Shown: positions 1 to 8,250, numbered from the stretch's first letter. The stretch is 26,365 nucleotides of DNA from CAWUKT01 sp963923035 (GCA_963923035.1 CAWUKT010000096.1:1-26365); one strand, 5' to 3'. The notes: a model not told the origin generated them from the letters alone. Translations and numbers: made by a program.

Positions 1-260
1 TTTTGCCCCCTCAGCCCTACCTCCAAGATATATAGATATGCCTAATAGGTGAATCATATTGACCTCCACGGCGAATGAATGGAGCTTTCGGGCGAATTCA
101 TTGACCTCCAAACCGAATGAATTCGGGTCAGAGCCGAATTCATTAAGGTCCAAGGCGAATTGTATTTGGGTTCGAGGCAGGGGCCCCCACTTCGAAACCG
201 AATTACCCCACCCAATTAGGTGCCCCCTCGACCCTTCCGATCCATTTGCACACTTCCACA
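1..260. repeat. Degenerate 21-bp tandem repeat array (left end)
   Basis: The pentamer CGAAT starts at 72, 93, 114, 135 and 156, exactly 21 bp apart, and again at 199 after one missed unit. CTCCA or a close variant heads units at 21, 64, 106 and 148. A typical unit has the core CCTCCAAACCGAAT (105-118). Alternate units carry CGAATTCATT and AATGAATTCG, which are reverse complements, so neighbours can form hairpins (93-102 with 116-125; 116-126 with 134-144). The pattern fades into C/T-rich sequence to about 330 and runs off the window start. A 21-bp period equals two helical turns or seven codons. Open frames across it give seven-residue echoes but have no convincing start, so I treat the array as non-coding. 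Function unknown. Confidence 0.75.
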
Positions 261-433
261 TTTATCCCATTTATCCATTCTCTTCTTCCATTTCCCCATT
301 TCCTCCCCTTTTCCTGCCTCCCCCTCCGCCCAGCCACAAACAAAAGAAGCTACCGACGTGGCAGCCCCTTTCGAAACTTCTGGTTACCAGCGCTGTAGAA
401 ACTGGCAACGGAGGTTTTGGGTGAATCAACGAA
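261..433. other. Gene-free pyrimidine-rich spacer
   Basis: No credible gene. The plus strand is strongly C/T-rich to about 335, possibly a decayed continuation of the 21-bp array. Just past the stop of the minus-strand PL7 gene a short imperfect inverted repeat occurs around 383-407 (CTGGT near its complement), but it has no clear U-tract, so I do not call a terminator. Confidence 0.5.
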
Positions 434-1735
434 TTAATTGTCAGGCGAGACCGTCAAATCTTTGATCAGGACCTGGCCGTATACGTTCGAGCTGGAATGG
501 CTGCTGCTGGTCGATTGCAGGTAGCAGCCCGCCTTGAAGTAGTTTTCATCCGCATTGCCGATGTCGACCGACTGGAACAAGGTCTGGATGCGGCTGCCGC
601 TGTTGTTGAGGTTGTAGAGCTTCACCACCCCATTCTTCATGGTCAATTCGAAATAGTATTCGGTGTCCATGTTCATGTTGAAGTTGATCGTACGCCCCTG
701 CCCTTCAATCTCTTCCGTGACATAGCCCAAAATGCGCAGGTCCACGCTTCCGGAGTTTTGTCCCGAGTTTCCTTGCACCTGTACCCGGATCACGTCGTCG
801 TAGGTATTGCTCTTTTCGTGGATCTGGCCGAAGCAGAGTTTGCCGGACGGCGGCAGGTCTTCGATTCTGAACCGCCATTTCATGGAGTGTTCGGTATTGG
901 TATTGCCGTTCCAATAGCCGTCGCCGCCGTTGATTTTTTCGCGGAGTTCGGTTCTGGGGTTGGAGGAACCACCGGAGGTGGGATTGCCGGGGTAGCAACG
1001 GAAAGCGGCGTAGCCATTTTTTTCGAAGAAGAAATGGCTCTCGGAGGTGCTGGCGTTGTCGGCGTAGTTCAGGCCGTTGTCATTGCTGCCCACGCTGAGG
1101 CTGCCGGTATAGCCATTGAGTTTCCAACCGCTGCCGATGATGCTGGCGGCGGTGCTTCCGCCACCGCCCCCTCCACCGCCTCCGCCACTGGCGGGGACCA
1201 ATTCAAATTTTTCCCAAGCGCCGATCGCGCTGCGGTTACAGGTCATGTCCTTGGTGCCGTTCTCAGAGGAAACATACTTGTTGTTTTGCCTTGATTTGAA
1301 CGCCACGACATCGTTTCCGTTGGCGGTTCCTGCGTAGACAATGTCGAATTTCTCCCAGGCTCCCACGCTGTTGCGGTTGCAGATCATGTCCTTGACACCA
1401 TTCTCCATGCACACGTACTTGTTGTGGGAGACGCCTTTGAGGTACCAGAATCCGCTCGATCCTTGCCTGATGTAGAATTGTTCCAAGGATCCCGGGGAGG
1501 ACCGGTTACAGATCATGTCTTTGGCGCCTTGTTCATGGGAGACGTACTTCCCGTTGTTTCCCTTCAGGTAATAGATGTTCCCGGAAGTCACAGCGAGCTG
1601 AGGGCTGACAGTGGAGGAGGGATCTTCAGACTCTGAAAAGATTTCATCTTTTGTGCAGGAGGTCATGAAAATCGTCAGACTGAGCAATAACAAAAATTGC
1701 GTTCGGGTAAATGTAACAATGCTTTTCAATTCCAT
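434..1735 (-). CDS. PL7 alginate lyase lipoprotein with fascin-like beta-trefoil repeats
   Basis: This is a predicted secreted endo-acting alginate lyase of 433 residues. The N-terminus is a lipoprotein signal with the lipid-accepting Cys at residue 27 (MTSC), so it is probably anchored in the outer membrane. Residues about 53-182 hold three similar units (NKYV..ENG.KDM.CNR followed by W/L EKF), typical of fascin-like beta-trefoil binding modules. A run of ten glycines links this to the catalytic PL7 domain (about 195-433). That domain has the three family motifs RTELRE (261-266), QIH (304-306) and YFKAGCYLQ (399-407). The gene starts at ATG 1735 and stands alone, separated from the TetR gene by about 900 bp. 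The catalytic domain is nearly identical to that of the gene at 24386-25720, which carries a different N-terminal module. The binding target of the trefoil is unknown. Confidence 0.93.
   Translation of the reverse strand: MELKSIVTFTRTQFLLLLSLTIFMTSCTKDEIFSESEDPSSTVSPQLAVTSGNIYYLKGNNGKYVSHEQGAKDMICNRSSPGSLEQFYIRQGSSGFWYLKGVSHNKYVCMENGVKDMICNRNSVGAWEKFDIVYAGTANGNDVVAFKSRQNNKYVSSENGTKDMTCNRSAIGAWEKFELVPASGGGGGGGGGGSTAASIIGSGWKLNGYTGSLSVGSNDNGLNYADNASTSESHFFFEKNGYAAFRCYPGNPTSGGSSNPRTELREKINGGDGYWNGNTNTEHSMKWRFRIEDLPPSGKLCFGQIHEKSNTYDDVIRVQVQGNSGQNSGSVDLRILGYVTEEIEGQGRTINFNMNMDTEYYFELTMKNGVVKLYNLNNSGSRIQTLFQSVDIGNADENYFKAGCYLQSTSSSHSSSNVYGQVLIKDLTVSPDN
437..1153 (-). repeat. Left arm of ~720-bp inverted repeat (PL7 catalytic domain)
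   Basis: This segment encodes the PL7 domain of the left lyase and pairs in inverted orientation with 25001-25717. By eye the two translated domains differ at about 17 of 239 positions. At DNA level sampled stretches match well, with many synonymous differences. Confidence 0.9.
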
Positions 1736-2636
1736 TTTTACTAATTAATTGATTTACGACTCAAATTAATTGAATATAGAAAAAATATCGAGGATTCAAA
1801 CTGCCTTAAAGGCCTGAATAGATCGTGTTGAAGAAATAAAAATGTATTTATTGACAGTAAGATGAACAATAACAGCAGACGATCCAGGTATCAGAATCCG
1901 AGAAAATTCAACCACAAAATGCTATATATCAACATTTTAAATACCATCCTGGCCAAAACATTCAATCTCCAATTTTCCAACCCAATACCCAAACATCCTC
2001 AATCACCCATTTATATATTTTTAATTCAAAAAATTGATAATTAATTCTCCGTATCATCCATATGTATCTATCATATGATCTCAAAAAGGCGACAACGAAT
2101 ATTTTATTGACTTGAAAGTCGAGACCGATTTTCATTCTGTCATGAGGGTCCTCAGCGGAATAGACGGAAGAAGATTTGCCGCCTCGGATACGGCAACCTT
2201 GGTACCGTACCTGCTGCAAAAGGGTGGCGTTGTCCATGCAGGCCCGCCCCGCCCAGTACTTTCAGCCATAGCATGCCAGATCCTTCGCGCCAGATGGATT
2301 CGGATCAAGGGATTGGGAAGGGAGGGATTGGGCAATCCATGACAAGGTCTGCCTGGCTTCAATGCCTCGGGAGGATGGCGTGAGGAGAGATGGTGGGGAT
2401 AAATCAGAGGGAGGGGAAAATTGAGGGGATCAGGTATTGAGAGAAGGGAAAATGGTCTTGCTGGCCATGAAGTCCAGCCAGGCCCGTATACCGAAGGCAC
2501 TCCTATCCAGGATCAGGCTTTAAGGGGAGGACGGTTGTCATCCAACCGTGATTTAATGAACGCGTGGGGAGCTGTTCTTTCTATGTTCTCTGGAGATGAA
2601 GACAAATCTCTTGTTAAGAGTCCTTCAGCGTTGGAA
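1736..2636. other. Gene-free interval between PL7 and TetR genes
   Basis: Positions 1736-2100 are very AT-rich and should hold the PL7 promoter. I found no exact TAnnTTTG element; the closest is TTAATTTG on the minus strand near 1762-1769. An AT-rich inverted repeat (AATAAA/TTTATT) lies at 1835-1852. Positions 2100-2500 are GC-richer, and the plus strand is strongly purine-rich from about 2305 to 2455. A minus-strand open frame of 122 codons at 2132-2500 has proline-rich low-complexity translation and no recognisable domain; it looks like a decayed gene or interspersed element rather than a working gene. A weak 5-bp hairpin (CTCTT/AAGAG, 2608-2620) follows the TetR stop. Confidence 0.5.
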
Positions 2637-3290
2637 TCAGTCCATGAACCGAGCAAAAATCGTCCCGTTCACGAAGTCGATGTACTTGTCGATTTCCTTT
2701 TTGTCGTAGACGTCGATGTCATACTGGCGCTTCATCTGGAAGGACAGAGCGAAGAACATATTGGCCGCTCCCACGATGAGGCTGAAGGGATGGGCGGGGG
2801 AAAAATCGGCAAACAAATTGGATTTGGGGTCGGAATCCTGAAAGATGTTTTCGGTCAATTTTTGCTGCACCGGGGCAAGGACTACATCCAGAATCCACTC
2901 GGCGCGGTGGGATTCATTTCCGATCTCGTGGAAAGCGATTTTGAAAAACTCGGGATGCTGGGCGGAAAAATAGATGAATTGGCGGTTGTAGGCTTTCAAA
3001 AGCGGCACTCCTTCCAAATCGCGGAAATAGCTTTCGATCTCAATCAACTTGTTCAACAGCTCCTGGCCCAGCTTGGAAACTGTCTTTTTCCAAAGATCCT
3101 CCTTGTCGCTGAAATGGTAGTGCAGAAGAGATGCGGAAAAATTGGCCTCCTGAGCAATCTCCTTGATCTGAGCGCCATCAAATCCTTTTTTCGCAAAGAC
3201 CTTGGCCGCCGCCTCCAATACGATCGAAAGATCTTTATTGGCCGATGGTCTGCCTCTCTTCTTACTGTTCGATTCTTTTTCTGGTTCCAC
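2637..3290 (-). CDS. TetR/AcrR-family transcriptional regulator
   Basis: This 217-residue protein has the length and layout of TetR-family one-component repressors. The N-terminal helix-turn-helix domain spans about residues 18-65, with the pattern AAAKVFAKKGFDGAQIKEIA followed by a recognition helix ending in LLHYHFSDKEDLW, very typical of the family. The C-terminal part (about 80-217) is the divergent ligand-binding and dimerisation region, so the effector cannot be read. A basic, Lys/Arg-rich lead (residues 9-15) precedes the domain. The start is GTG at 3290; an in-frame stop lies just upstream and no ATG occurs before the domain. It is the only regulator in the window, lying downstream of the kinase-dehydrogenase fusion, so it may control the fusion or the alginate operon. 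That link is inference. Confidence 0.93.
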   Translation of the reverse strand: MEPEKESNSKKRGRPSANKDLSIVLEAAAKVFAKKGFDGAQIKEIAQEANFSASLLHYHFSDKEDLWKKTVSKLGQELLNKLIEIESYFRDLEGVPLLKAYNRQFIYFSAQHPEFFKIAFHEIGNESHRAEWILDVVLAPVQQKLTENIFQDSDPKSNLFADFSPAHPFSLIVGAANMFFALSFQMKRQYDIDVYDKKEIDKYIDFVNGTIFARFMD

Positions 3291-3462
3291 TAGGACTCTG
3301 TTTTTCTATTTCTAAATCAAAATTTAATTGGGCCTCTCCCCTCTTTACAGCTGGGAATCGGGCGGTTTTAAAGTGAGTAGGAAATTTAATTTAGGAGTCA
3401 TCTTCACAATAATAAATAAAAACATTCGGGGGAGCTTGCGGAATGGATGTCGCCGGCGGGAA

Positions 3463-5361
3463 TCACGAATCGGGTTTCCAATTGGAGTGGTGAAATTCGC
3501 CGAGCTCCCCGTCGATGCGCTGGTAGGTATGGGCGCCAAAATAGTCCCGCTGGGCTTGGACGAGGTTGGCGGGCGAATTGGCGGTGGTATACCCATTGAA
3601 AAAATTGATCGCAGCGCTGAAACAGGGCACGGCGAGGTCATCCATGATGCAATTGGACACCAGCGACTTGACCGAAGGTCGGAACGCCTTTAATTGCTGA
3701 ATTATCCGGTCGTTGGTGAGGATATTGTTGGTTTCCTTGAAAATGGGCACCAGTTCCTTCATCAGGTCCGACCGGATGATGGAGCCGTGGGTCCAAATCC
3801 GCGCCAATTCGCTGAGGTCGATGTCCCAGTTGTTCGCCTTGGAAACCTCATAAATGAGCCTGAAACCCTGGTAATAGTTGACGATGCGGGAGAATTTGTA
3901 GGCATTGAGGAGCTCGGTATCCGAAAGCTCGAGTTGGGGTGCGCCAACATCGGAAAAGTTCCGCCCGCCCACGATTCTTTCCCCCTTGAAGTAGGAAATA
4001 TACCGGGCATTCAGCGCCGCGCTGATCATCGTGCTCGGAATCCCATATTCAGCCGAGTCCATCGTCGCCCAATTCCCGGAGCCCTTGTTTCCGGCTTTGT
4101 CCAGAACCATATCCAGGAGCCATTGGCCGCCCTCCCGCTTCCGCAGGATATCAATGGTGATCGACAGCAAATAGCTGTTCGCGGTCTCTTTCCAGGACTC
4201 AAGCACAGTGGCGATCTCATCCAGATTCCTCCCCATCTGCCCCATGATCGCGTAGACCTCGGCCAGCAACTGCATTTCCACGTACTCGATCCCGTTGTGG
4301 ACCATCTTCACAAAGTGGCCACTGCCGCGGGGGCCGATATAGGTGCAACAGGGCATCCCATCCGCATCCTTGGCGGCCATGGCCTCCAAATAGCCCTCCA
4401 CGACCCCGTAGACAATCGCATCGCCCCCAGACATGATGGAGAAGCCTGTCCGGGCGCCGGCCTCACCGCCGGATACTCCGGCCCCAATGAAGTGGATATT
4501 CCGTGACTTCAGGTACTTGAAGCGGGCTTCCGAGGCATTGTAATTGGAATTTCCGCCATCGATGATGATGTCGCCATCGGACAAATAGGGCACCAGCGTT
4601 TCGATGACCGCGTCGGTCACTTTCCCCGCGCTCACCATCAGCATGATCTTGCGAGGCGCCTGAAGGGAATTCACAAACGCTTCGATGTCATCGAAGGCCT
4701 GGGAGGAGCTCAATTCCGGGAAATTTTCCTTGAATTGGAGCGCAACGTTTTCTTCGATCCGGGGCAGGTGGCGGTTGTACAAAGAGAGCTTGAAGCCCTT
4801 GTTCGCCAGGTTTCGACTCAGGATTTTCCCCATGAAGCCCAGCCCGTACAAGCCAAATTCCGATTTCTCCTTGAGCGAACTCTTGATGGAATTGACGATC
4901 GTTTCGGGGGCCAGCGCAGTGTCGATATACAAGGCATCTTCCGGCTCCTCCAGCATTTCAAACTGGGATTGGAGGAGGCCCGACTGCGCAAAATTCTCTG
5001 CGCCCTGCCTTAATTTCGCGGAAACCTGTTCGTAGGAGCCGTGGAGATAAATCCATTTGGTGCTGTCCTGGATTCCATCGCTGAGGATATTCCGGGAACT
5101 TTCCTGAAGTGCGGTACAAGAAATGATGCAACTCCCTCTTTGGAGTTGCTCTTTGGCCCACTGATTCAGTTTTTGCAGCCACCTGAGGCGATCGTTATCG
5201 TCCAAAGATTGCCCATTGGACATCTTCAGGATGTTTTCTTCGGGATGGAATGCGTCCCCGTCAATGAACGGAATATGCAATGATTCAGACAAAGATCTAC
5301 CTATCGTGCTTTTTCCAATACCTGAAACGCCGATCAAATAAATCACCTGGGATGCTTTCAT
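3463..5361 (-). CDS. Bifunctional gluconokinase / 6-phosphogluconate dehydrogenase fusion
   Basis: Two enzymes sit in one 632-residue chain. Residues 1-165 are a GntK-type gluconokinase with P-loop GVSGIGKST (11-19) and the signature DGDAFHP..N..KM..G.SL.D.DR..WL (34-62). Residues from about 168 are a 6-phosphogluconate dehydrogenase: a Rossmann motif GLYGLGFMG (170-178), the catalytic-loop pattern GSGHFVKMVHNGIEY, and the conserved C-terminal AQRDYFGAHTYQRID. Both domains look complete, so one protein could phosphorylate gluconate and then oxidise and decarboxylate the product to ribulose-5-phosphate, yielding reduced cofactor. I chose ATG 5361; a GTG lies three codons upstream (5370). About 300 bp with hairpins separate it from the aldolase, suggesting its own promoter. 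It is not a step of the standard alginate pathway. Confidence 0.94.
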   Translation of the reverse strand: MKASQVIYLIGVSGIGKSTIGRSLSESLHIPFIDGDAFHPEENILKMSNGQSLDDNDRLRWLQKLNQWAKEQLQRGSCIISCTALQESSRNILSDGIQDSTKWIYLHGSYEQVSAKLRQGAENFAQSGLLQSQFEMLEEPEDALYIDTALAPETIVNSIKSSLKEKSEFGLYGLGFMGKILSRNLANKGFKLSLYNRHLPRIEENVALQFKENFPELSSSQAFDDIEAFVNSLQAPRKIMLMVSAGKVTDAVIETLVPYLSDGDIIIDGGNSNYNASEARFKYLKSRNIHFIGAGVSGGEAGARTGFSIMSGGDAIVYGVVEGYLEAMAAKDADGMPCCTYIGPRGSGHFVKMVHNGIEYVEMQLLAEVYAIMGQMGRNLDEIATVLESWKETANSYLLSITIDILRKREGGQWLLDMVLDKAGNKGSGNWATMDSAEYGIPSTMISAALNARYISYFKGERIVGGRNFSDVGAPQLELSDTELLNAYKFSRIVNYYQGFRLIYEVSKANNWDIDLSELARIWTHGSIIRSDLMKELVPIFKETNNILTNDRIIQQLKAFRPSVKSLVSNCIMDDLAVPCFSAAINFFNGYTTANSPANLVQAQRDYFGAHTYQRIDGELGEFHHSNWKPDS

Positions 5362-5557
5362 CTGGTTCACTTATTGCTCATTTTTTCATTCCATACTTGA
5401 CCGGCCCAGCCGGCAGGATCAATATACTACTTTGCCTTGATTCCCCCCCAGTATTCTTGAATAAGCCTTTCTATCCAGTGGATTATGCGAAGGGTGGAGG
5501 GAGAAAAAGAAGAAACGGATTGCCTTTCGCGGCCTGAACAAGGCCTTTATTTACAAA

Positions 5558-5593
5558 ACAAAACCTATGGAGATTTCCTTCCATAGGTTTTGT
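5558..5593 (-). terminator. Probable intrinsic terminator of the 11-gene alginate operon
   Basis: A 14-bp perfect stem (ACAAAACCTATGGA with its complement) encloses an 8-nt loop. On the minus strand it lies 75 bp past the aldolase stop and is followed by a T-rich stretch (TTTGTAAATAAA). The stem also ends in A/T pairs, so it might work in both directions. Confidence 0.55.
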
Positions 5594-5626
5594 CGGTGCA
5601 TGTCCAGCCTATCCAAGGCGAGCGAT

Positions 5627-5644
5627 CCATAGGAAGACCTATGG
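5627..5644. repeat. Hairpin CCATAGG-AAGA-CCTATGG
   Basis: A perfect 7-bp stem with a 4-nt loop lies just after the aldolase stop. The same heptamer forms the core of the adjacent terminator stem (5564-5570 and 5581-5587), giving four copies in two hairpins that could pair alternatively. Confidence 0.6.
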
Positions 5645-5668
5645 GCCCCTCCTGTTACGCCGCCCGGG

Positions 5669-6376
5669 TCAGACCGTCGGCGTAAATTTTCTTTTGACTT
5701 CCATCTGGCGGTTCTTGAAGGAAGAAATCAGGGCCAAGGTTTCCCGACACATTTCGGAGAGCAAGGCATAATTCTGGGTCTTCAAAATTTCTTTGGTGAT
5801 CAATTGGGAGCCCATTCCCACGCAGGTGACCCCCGCCGAAAACCAGGAACTGAGGTTTTCAGGGTTCGGAGAAACGCCTCCCGTGGGCATGATGCTCGTC
5901 CACGGTTGCGGCCCCTTGATGCTCTTGACGAATTTTGGGCCGTAAATGCCGCCCGGAAACAGCTTTACAATCTCACAGCCCAGTTCTTCGGCCCGGGAAA
6001 TTTCCGTCAACGATCCACATCCCGGCGACCAGAACACCTTGCGCCGGTTGCATACCCGCGCGATGTCCTCCCGCAGAACCGGGGTGACGACAAAATTGGC
6101 TCCCAAGGCCATGAAAAGGGAAGCGGACGCCGCATCGGTGACCGAACCGACCCCCAGGATCATCTCCGGCAGCTCTTCGTTGCAGTACTTCGAAAGTTCC
6201 TCGAATACTTCATGGGTAAAATCCGTTCTGGAGGTGAATTCCAGGACCCGGGCTCCCCCGTCGTAGCAGGCTTTGGTGACTTTCTTGGCCACCTCCGGAT
6301 CTCCACTGGAAAACAAGGGGACAAGACCGGTAGAGGACATTACATTCGCGACCTGTATTCTGGTAAATCTAGCCAT
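5669..6376 (-). CDS. eda: 2-dehydro-3-deoxy-6-phosphogluconate (KDPG) aldolase
   Basis: This class I aldolase splits KDPG into pyruvate and glyceraldehyde-3-phosphate, the last step of the alginate monomer pathway. The 235-residue product fits the family. Visible active-site elements are the Glu in RVLEFTSRTD (E46, R50), the turn GVGSVTDAASA (75-85), and the Schiff-base Lys in CEIVKLFPGG (K138). A glycine-rich phosphate site appears as MPTGGVSP (163-170). I start at ATG 6376 (MARFTRIQ); upstream in-frame codons are not conserved-looking and overlap the kinase gene. It is the last gene of the operon, 29 bp after the KDG kinase stop, followed by a hairpin terminator. It could also accept related 2-keto-3-deoxy-6-phospho sugars. 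Confidence 0.95.
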   Translation of the reverse strand: MARFTRIQVANVMSSTGLVPLFSSGDPEVAKKVTKACYDGGARVLEFTSRTDFTHEVFEELSKYCNEELPEMILGVGSVTDAASASLFMALGANFVVTPVLREDIARVCNRRKVFWSPGCGSLTEISRAEELGCEIVKLFPGGIYGPKFVKSIKGPQPWTSIMPTGGVSPNPENLSSWFSAGVTCVGMGSQLITKEILKTQNYALLSEMCRETLALISSFKNRQMEVKRKFTPTV

Positions 6377-6405
6377 TGTAAACAGTTTTAAAGAGCACCT
6401 TACTT

Positions 6406-7452
6406 CTATCTGGCGACCCTGCCCGAGGCATCTCCGCCCATTAGTTTCTCGACTTCGGCAACGCTGACCAGGTTGGCATCGCCCTTGATCGTGTGTTTCA
6501 GGCACGAAGCCGCCACCGCAAAGTCCAAGGCCTTCTGGGCATTGTCGGGATAGGTCAATAGACCGTAGATCAGCCCGCCCATGAAGGAATCGCCACCGCC
6601 CACCCGGTCCACGATATGGGTAATCTGGTACTGGGTCGTGGAAAGCATTTCATTGCCATCGTACATCACCCCGGCCCAGGTATTGTGGGAAGCCGAAATG
6701 GAGCCCCGCAGCGTGGTAATGACCTTTTTCGCGCGGGGAAACTTCTGCATCATTTGCTTGCATACCGAGAGGAAAGCCTCGGCTTTCACTTCGTGGCCCT
6801 GGGTTTGCACCTTGATCCCCTCCGGCTTGATCCCAAAGTGCATTTCGGCGTCTTCCTCATTTCCCAACACCACATCGCAATAAGAGGTCAGCGCCGTCAT
6901 GATGGCCTCCCGTTTGGTGGCATCGCAGTATTTCCAGAGCTTGGCGCGGTAGTTGAGGTCGGTGGAAATGGTCACTCCCATTTCGCTGGCAGTTTTCACC
7001 GCTTCCAGACAGACATTGGCTGAACTTTGGGAGATGGCCGGCGTAATGCCGGTCCAGTGGAACCATTCCACCCCTTCAAACACCTCCCGCCAGTTGACCA
7101 TGCCGGGCTGTATCATCGCCATGGCCGAATTGGCGCGGTCATAGACCACTTTGCTGCCCCGCGAGACGGCCCCCGTTTCCAGGAAATAGATTCCCAAGCG
7201 GTCTCCGCCCCATACAATTTTGTCCACTCCGACTCCTCTTTTCCGCATTTCCATCATGGCACATTGGCCCAGGTCATTTTGGGGCAGGCGGGTCACAAAA
7301 TCGACGGGGATGCCGTAATTCGCCAATGAAACGGCGACATTCGATTCGCCCCCGCCATAGACCACATCAAAGCTATTCGTCTGCGAAAACCTCAGAAACC
7401 CGGGAGGCGACAGCCTCAGCATGATTTCACCAAATGTTACGACTCTGCTCAT
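6406..7452 (-). CDS. kdgK: 2-dehydro-3-deoxygluconate (KDG) kinase, PfkB family
   Basis: This 348-residue PfkB/ribokinase-family protein is predicted to phosphorylate KDG at C6 with ATP to give KDPG for the aldolase encoded 29 bp downstream. Family hallmarks are the N-terminal GGGESNVAVSLANYG (33-47) sugar-site glycines, a DLNYRAKLW segment (165-173), and the anion-hole/catalytic motif DRVGGGDSF (282-290), where D288 is the expected base. The motif has Gly in place of the more common Ala (GGGD for GAGD), which is tolerated in this family. The start is ATG 7452, 39 bp after the SDR gene. Its position between a DEH reductase and an aldolase supports KDG over other sugars. Confidence 0.94.
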   Translation of the reverse strand: MSRVVTFGEIMLRLSPPGFLRFSQTNSFDVVYGGGESNVAVSLANYGIPVDFVTRLPQNDLGQCAMMEMRKRGVGVDKIVWGGDRLGIYFLETGAVSRGSKVVYDRANSAMAMIQPGMVNWREVFEGVEWFHWTGITPAISQSSANVCLEAVKTASEMGVTISTDLNYRAKLWKYCDATKREAIMTALTSYCDVVLGNEEDAEMHFGIKPEGIKVQTQGHEVKAEAFLSVCKQMMQKFPRAKKVITTLRGSISASHNTWAGVMYDGNEMLSTTQYQITHIVDRVGGGDSFMGGLIYGLLTYPDNAQKALDFAVAASCLKHTIKGDANLVSVAEVEKLMGGDASGRVAR

Positions 7453-7491
7453 GGTTTTACATTGAATTGAGTGATTGCTTGCTTGATCCCA

Positions 7492-8250
7492 TTAAATTCC
7501 GAGGGCCTGTCCGCCGCCTACCTGGATGGTTTCGGCGGTGATGAAGGACGCATCTTCGCTCACCAGAAACGCGACCACACCGGCAATGTCCTGGGGTTGC
7601 CCCAATCGGCCCAGCATGATGTTTTTGGCCCAGGAAGCAAAGACCTCGGGCTTGGTGGACTTGATTTGGGAATGGAATGCGGTGTCAATGGTGCCGGGAG
7701 AAACCGCGTTGACGCGGATTCCATACTCGGCCAGGTCCTTGGCCAGGGCCCGCGTGATCGCATGGACCCCCGCCTTGGAGGTGCCGTAGATGCCTGCTCC
7801 CGGGCCACCTGCATTCCAACCCGCATTCGAGGTGAAGTTGATGATGGTGGGGTGATCGCCTTTCTTGAGGAAAGGAATCGCCGCCCGGGAACAGAAGAAG
7901 GTCGAATCCAAGTTAAGAGCCATCACGGACCGGTAGAATTCGGTGGTCATCACCTCAAACCGCGACCTTCCTCCCAGACCCCCGGCATTGTTGACCAAGG
8001 CATCAATTTTCCCGTATTTCTCTCCAATCTGCGCGATATTGGCATTGACAGCAGCCTCATCGGTCACATCAAATCCGTAGTACTCCGCCTGGATGCCCTC
8101 GACGGTCAGTTCTCCCACCTTTTGCGCGCCCTCCTCATCCATGATCCCATTCAGGACCACTGTAAATCCGTCTTTTCCCAATCGTTTTGCTACTTCGAAG
8201 CCAATTCCAGAAGTGGCTCCCGTAACAATCGCAACCTTGTTTGTACTCAT
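7492..8250 (-). CDS. SDR-family oxidoreductase, probable DEH reductase
   Basis: This 252-residue classical short-chain dehydrogenase has the cofactor motif TGATSGIG (10-17), NNAG (87-90), and catalytic S141, Y155 and K159 (YGTSK). In alginate metabolism an SDR reduces 4-deoxy-L-erythro-5-hexoseulose uronate (DEH) to KDG, and the KDG kinase lies immediately downstream, so this role is likely. The residue after the second strand (VVLNG) is neither a clear Asp nor Arg, so NADH versus NADPH preference is not readable. I start at ATG 8250; the upstream TTG at 8286 would give 12 extra residues of no recognisable character and overlap the transporter. The family alone would also allow a 3-oxoacyl or glucose dehydrogenase role; context decides. 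Confidence 0.9.
   Translation of the reverse strand: MSTNKVAIVTGATSGIGFEVAKRLGKDGFTVVLNGIMDEEGAQKVGELTVEGIQAEYYGFDVTDEAAVNANIAQIGEKYGKIDALVNNAGGLGGRSRFEVMTTEFYRSVMALNLDSTFFCSRAAIPFLKKGDHPTIINFTSNAGWNAGGPGAGIYGTSKAGVHAITRALAKDLAEYGIRVNAVSPGTIDTAFHSQIKSTKPEVFASWAKNIMLGRLGQPQDIAGVVAFLVSEDASFITAETIQVGGGQALGI

Larger units (their letters stand above)
5362..5668. other. Hairpin-rich spacer between aldolase and kinase-dehydrogenase genes
   Basis: No gene. It contains a perfect small hairpin CCGGC-CCA-GCCGG at 5401-5413 upstream of the fusion gene, GGCCT/AGGCC at 5531-5545, and two hairpins sharing the stem heptamer CCTATGG (listed separately). The promoter of the fusion gene should lie in 5370-5530, but I could not identify a consensus. 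Confidence 0.6.

Noticed and set aside
1..330. CRISPR array
   Set aside because: The 21-bp units are contiguous and degenerate, with no unique spacers, no conserved full-length repeat and no cas genes.
59..424. Open frame with seven-residue repeats (TSKPNEF-like) across the left array
   Set aside because: It starts at TTG without a ribosome-binding site and runs into proline-rich low complexity; the heptad pattern follows simply from the 21-bp DNA period.
497..1294. Plus-strand open frame antisense to the left PL7 gene
   Set aside because: A matching antisense frame also appears opposite the right PL7 gene, as expected from shared sequence, and the translation is low-complexity.
6377..6505. 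N-terminal extension of KDPG aldolase by 43 residues
   Set aside because: It overlaps the end of the KDG kinase gene, and the ATG at 6376 gives the usual family length and start.
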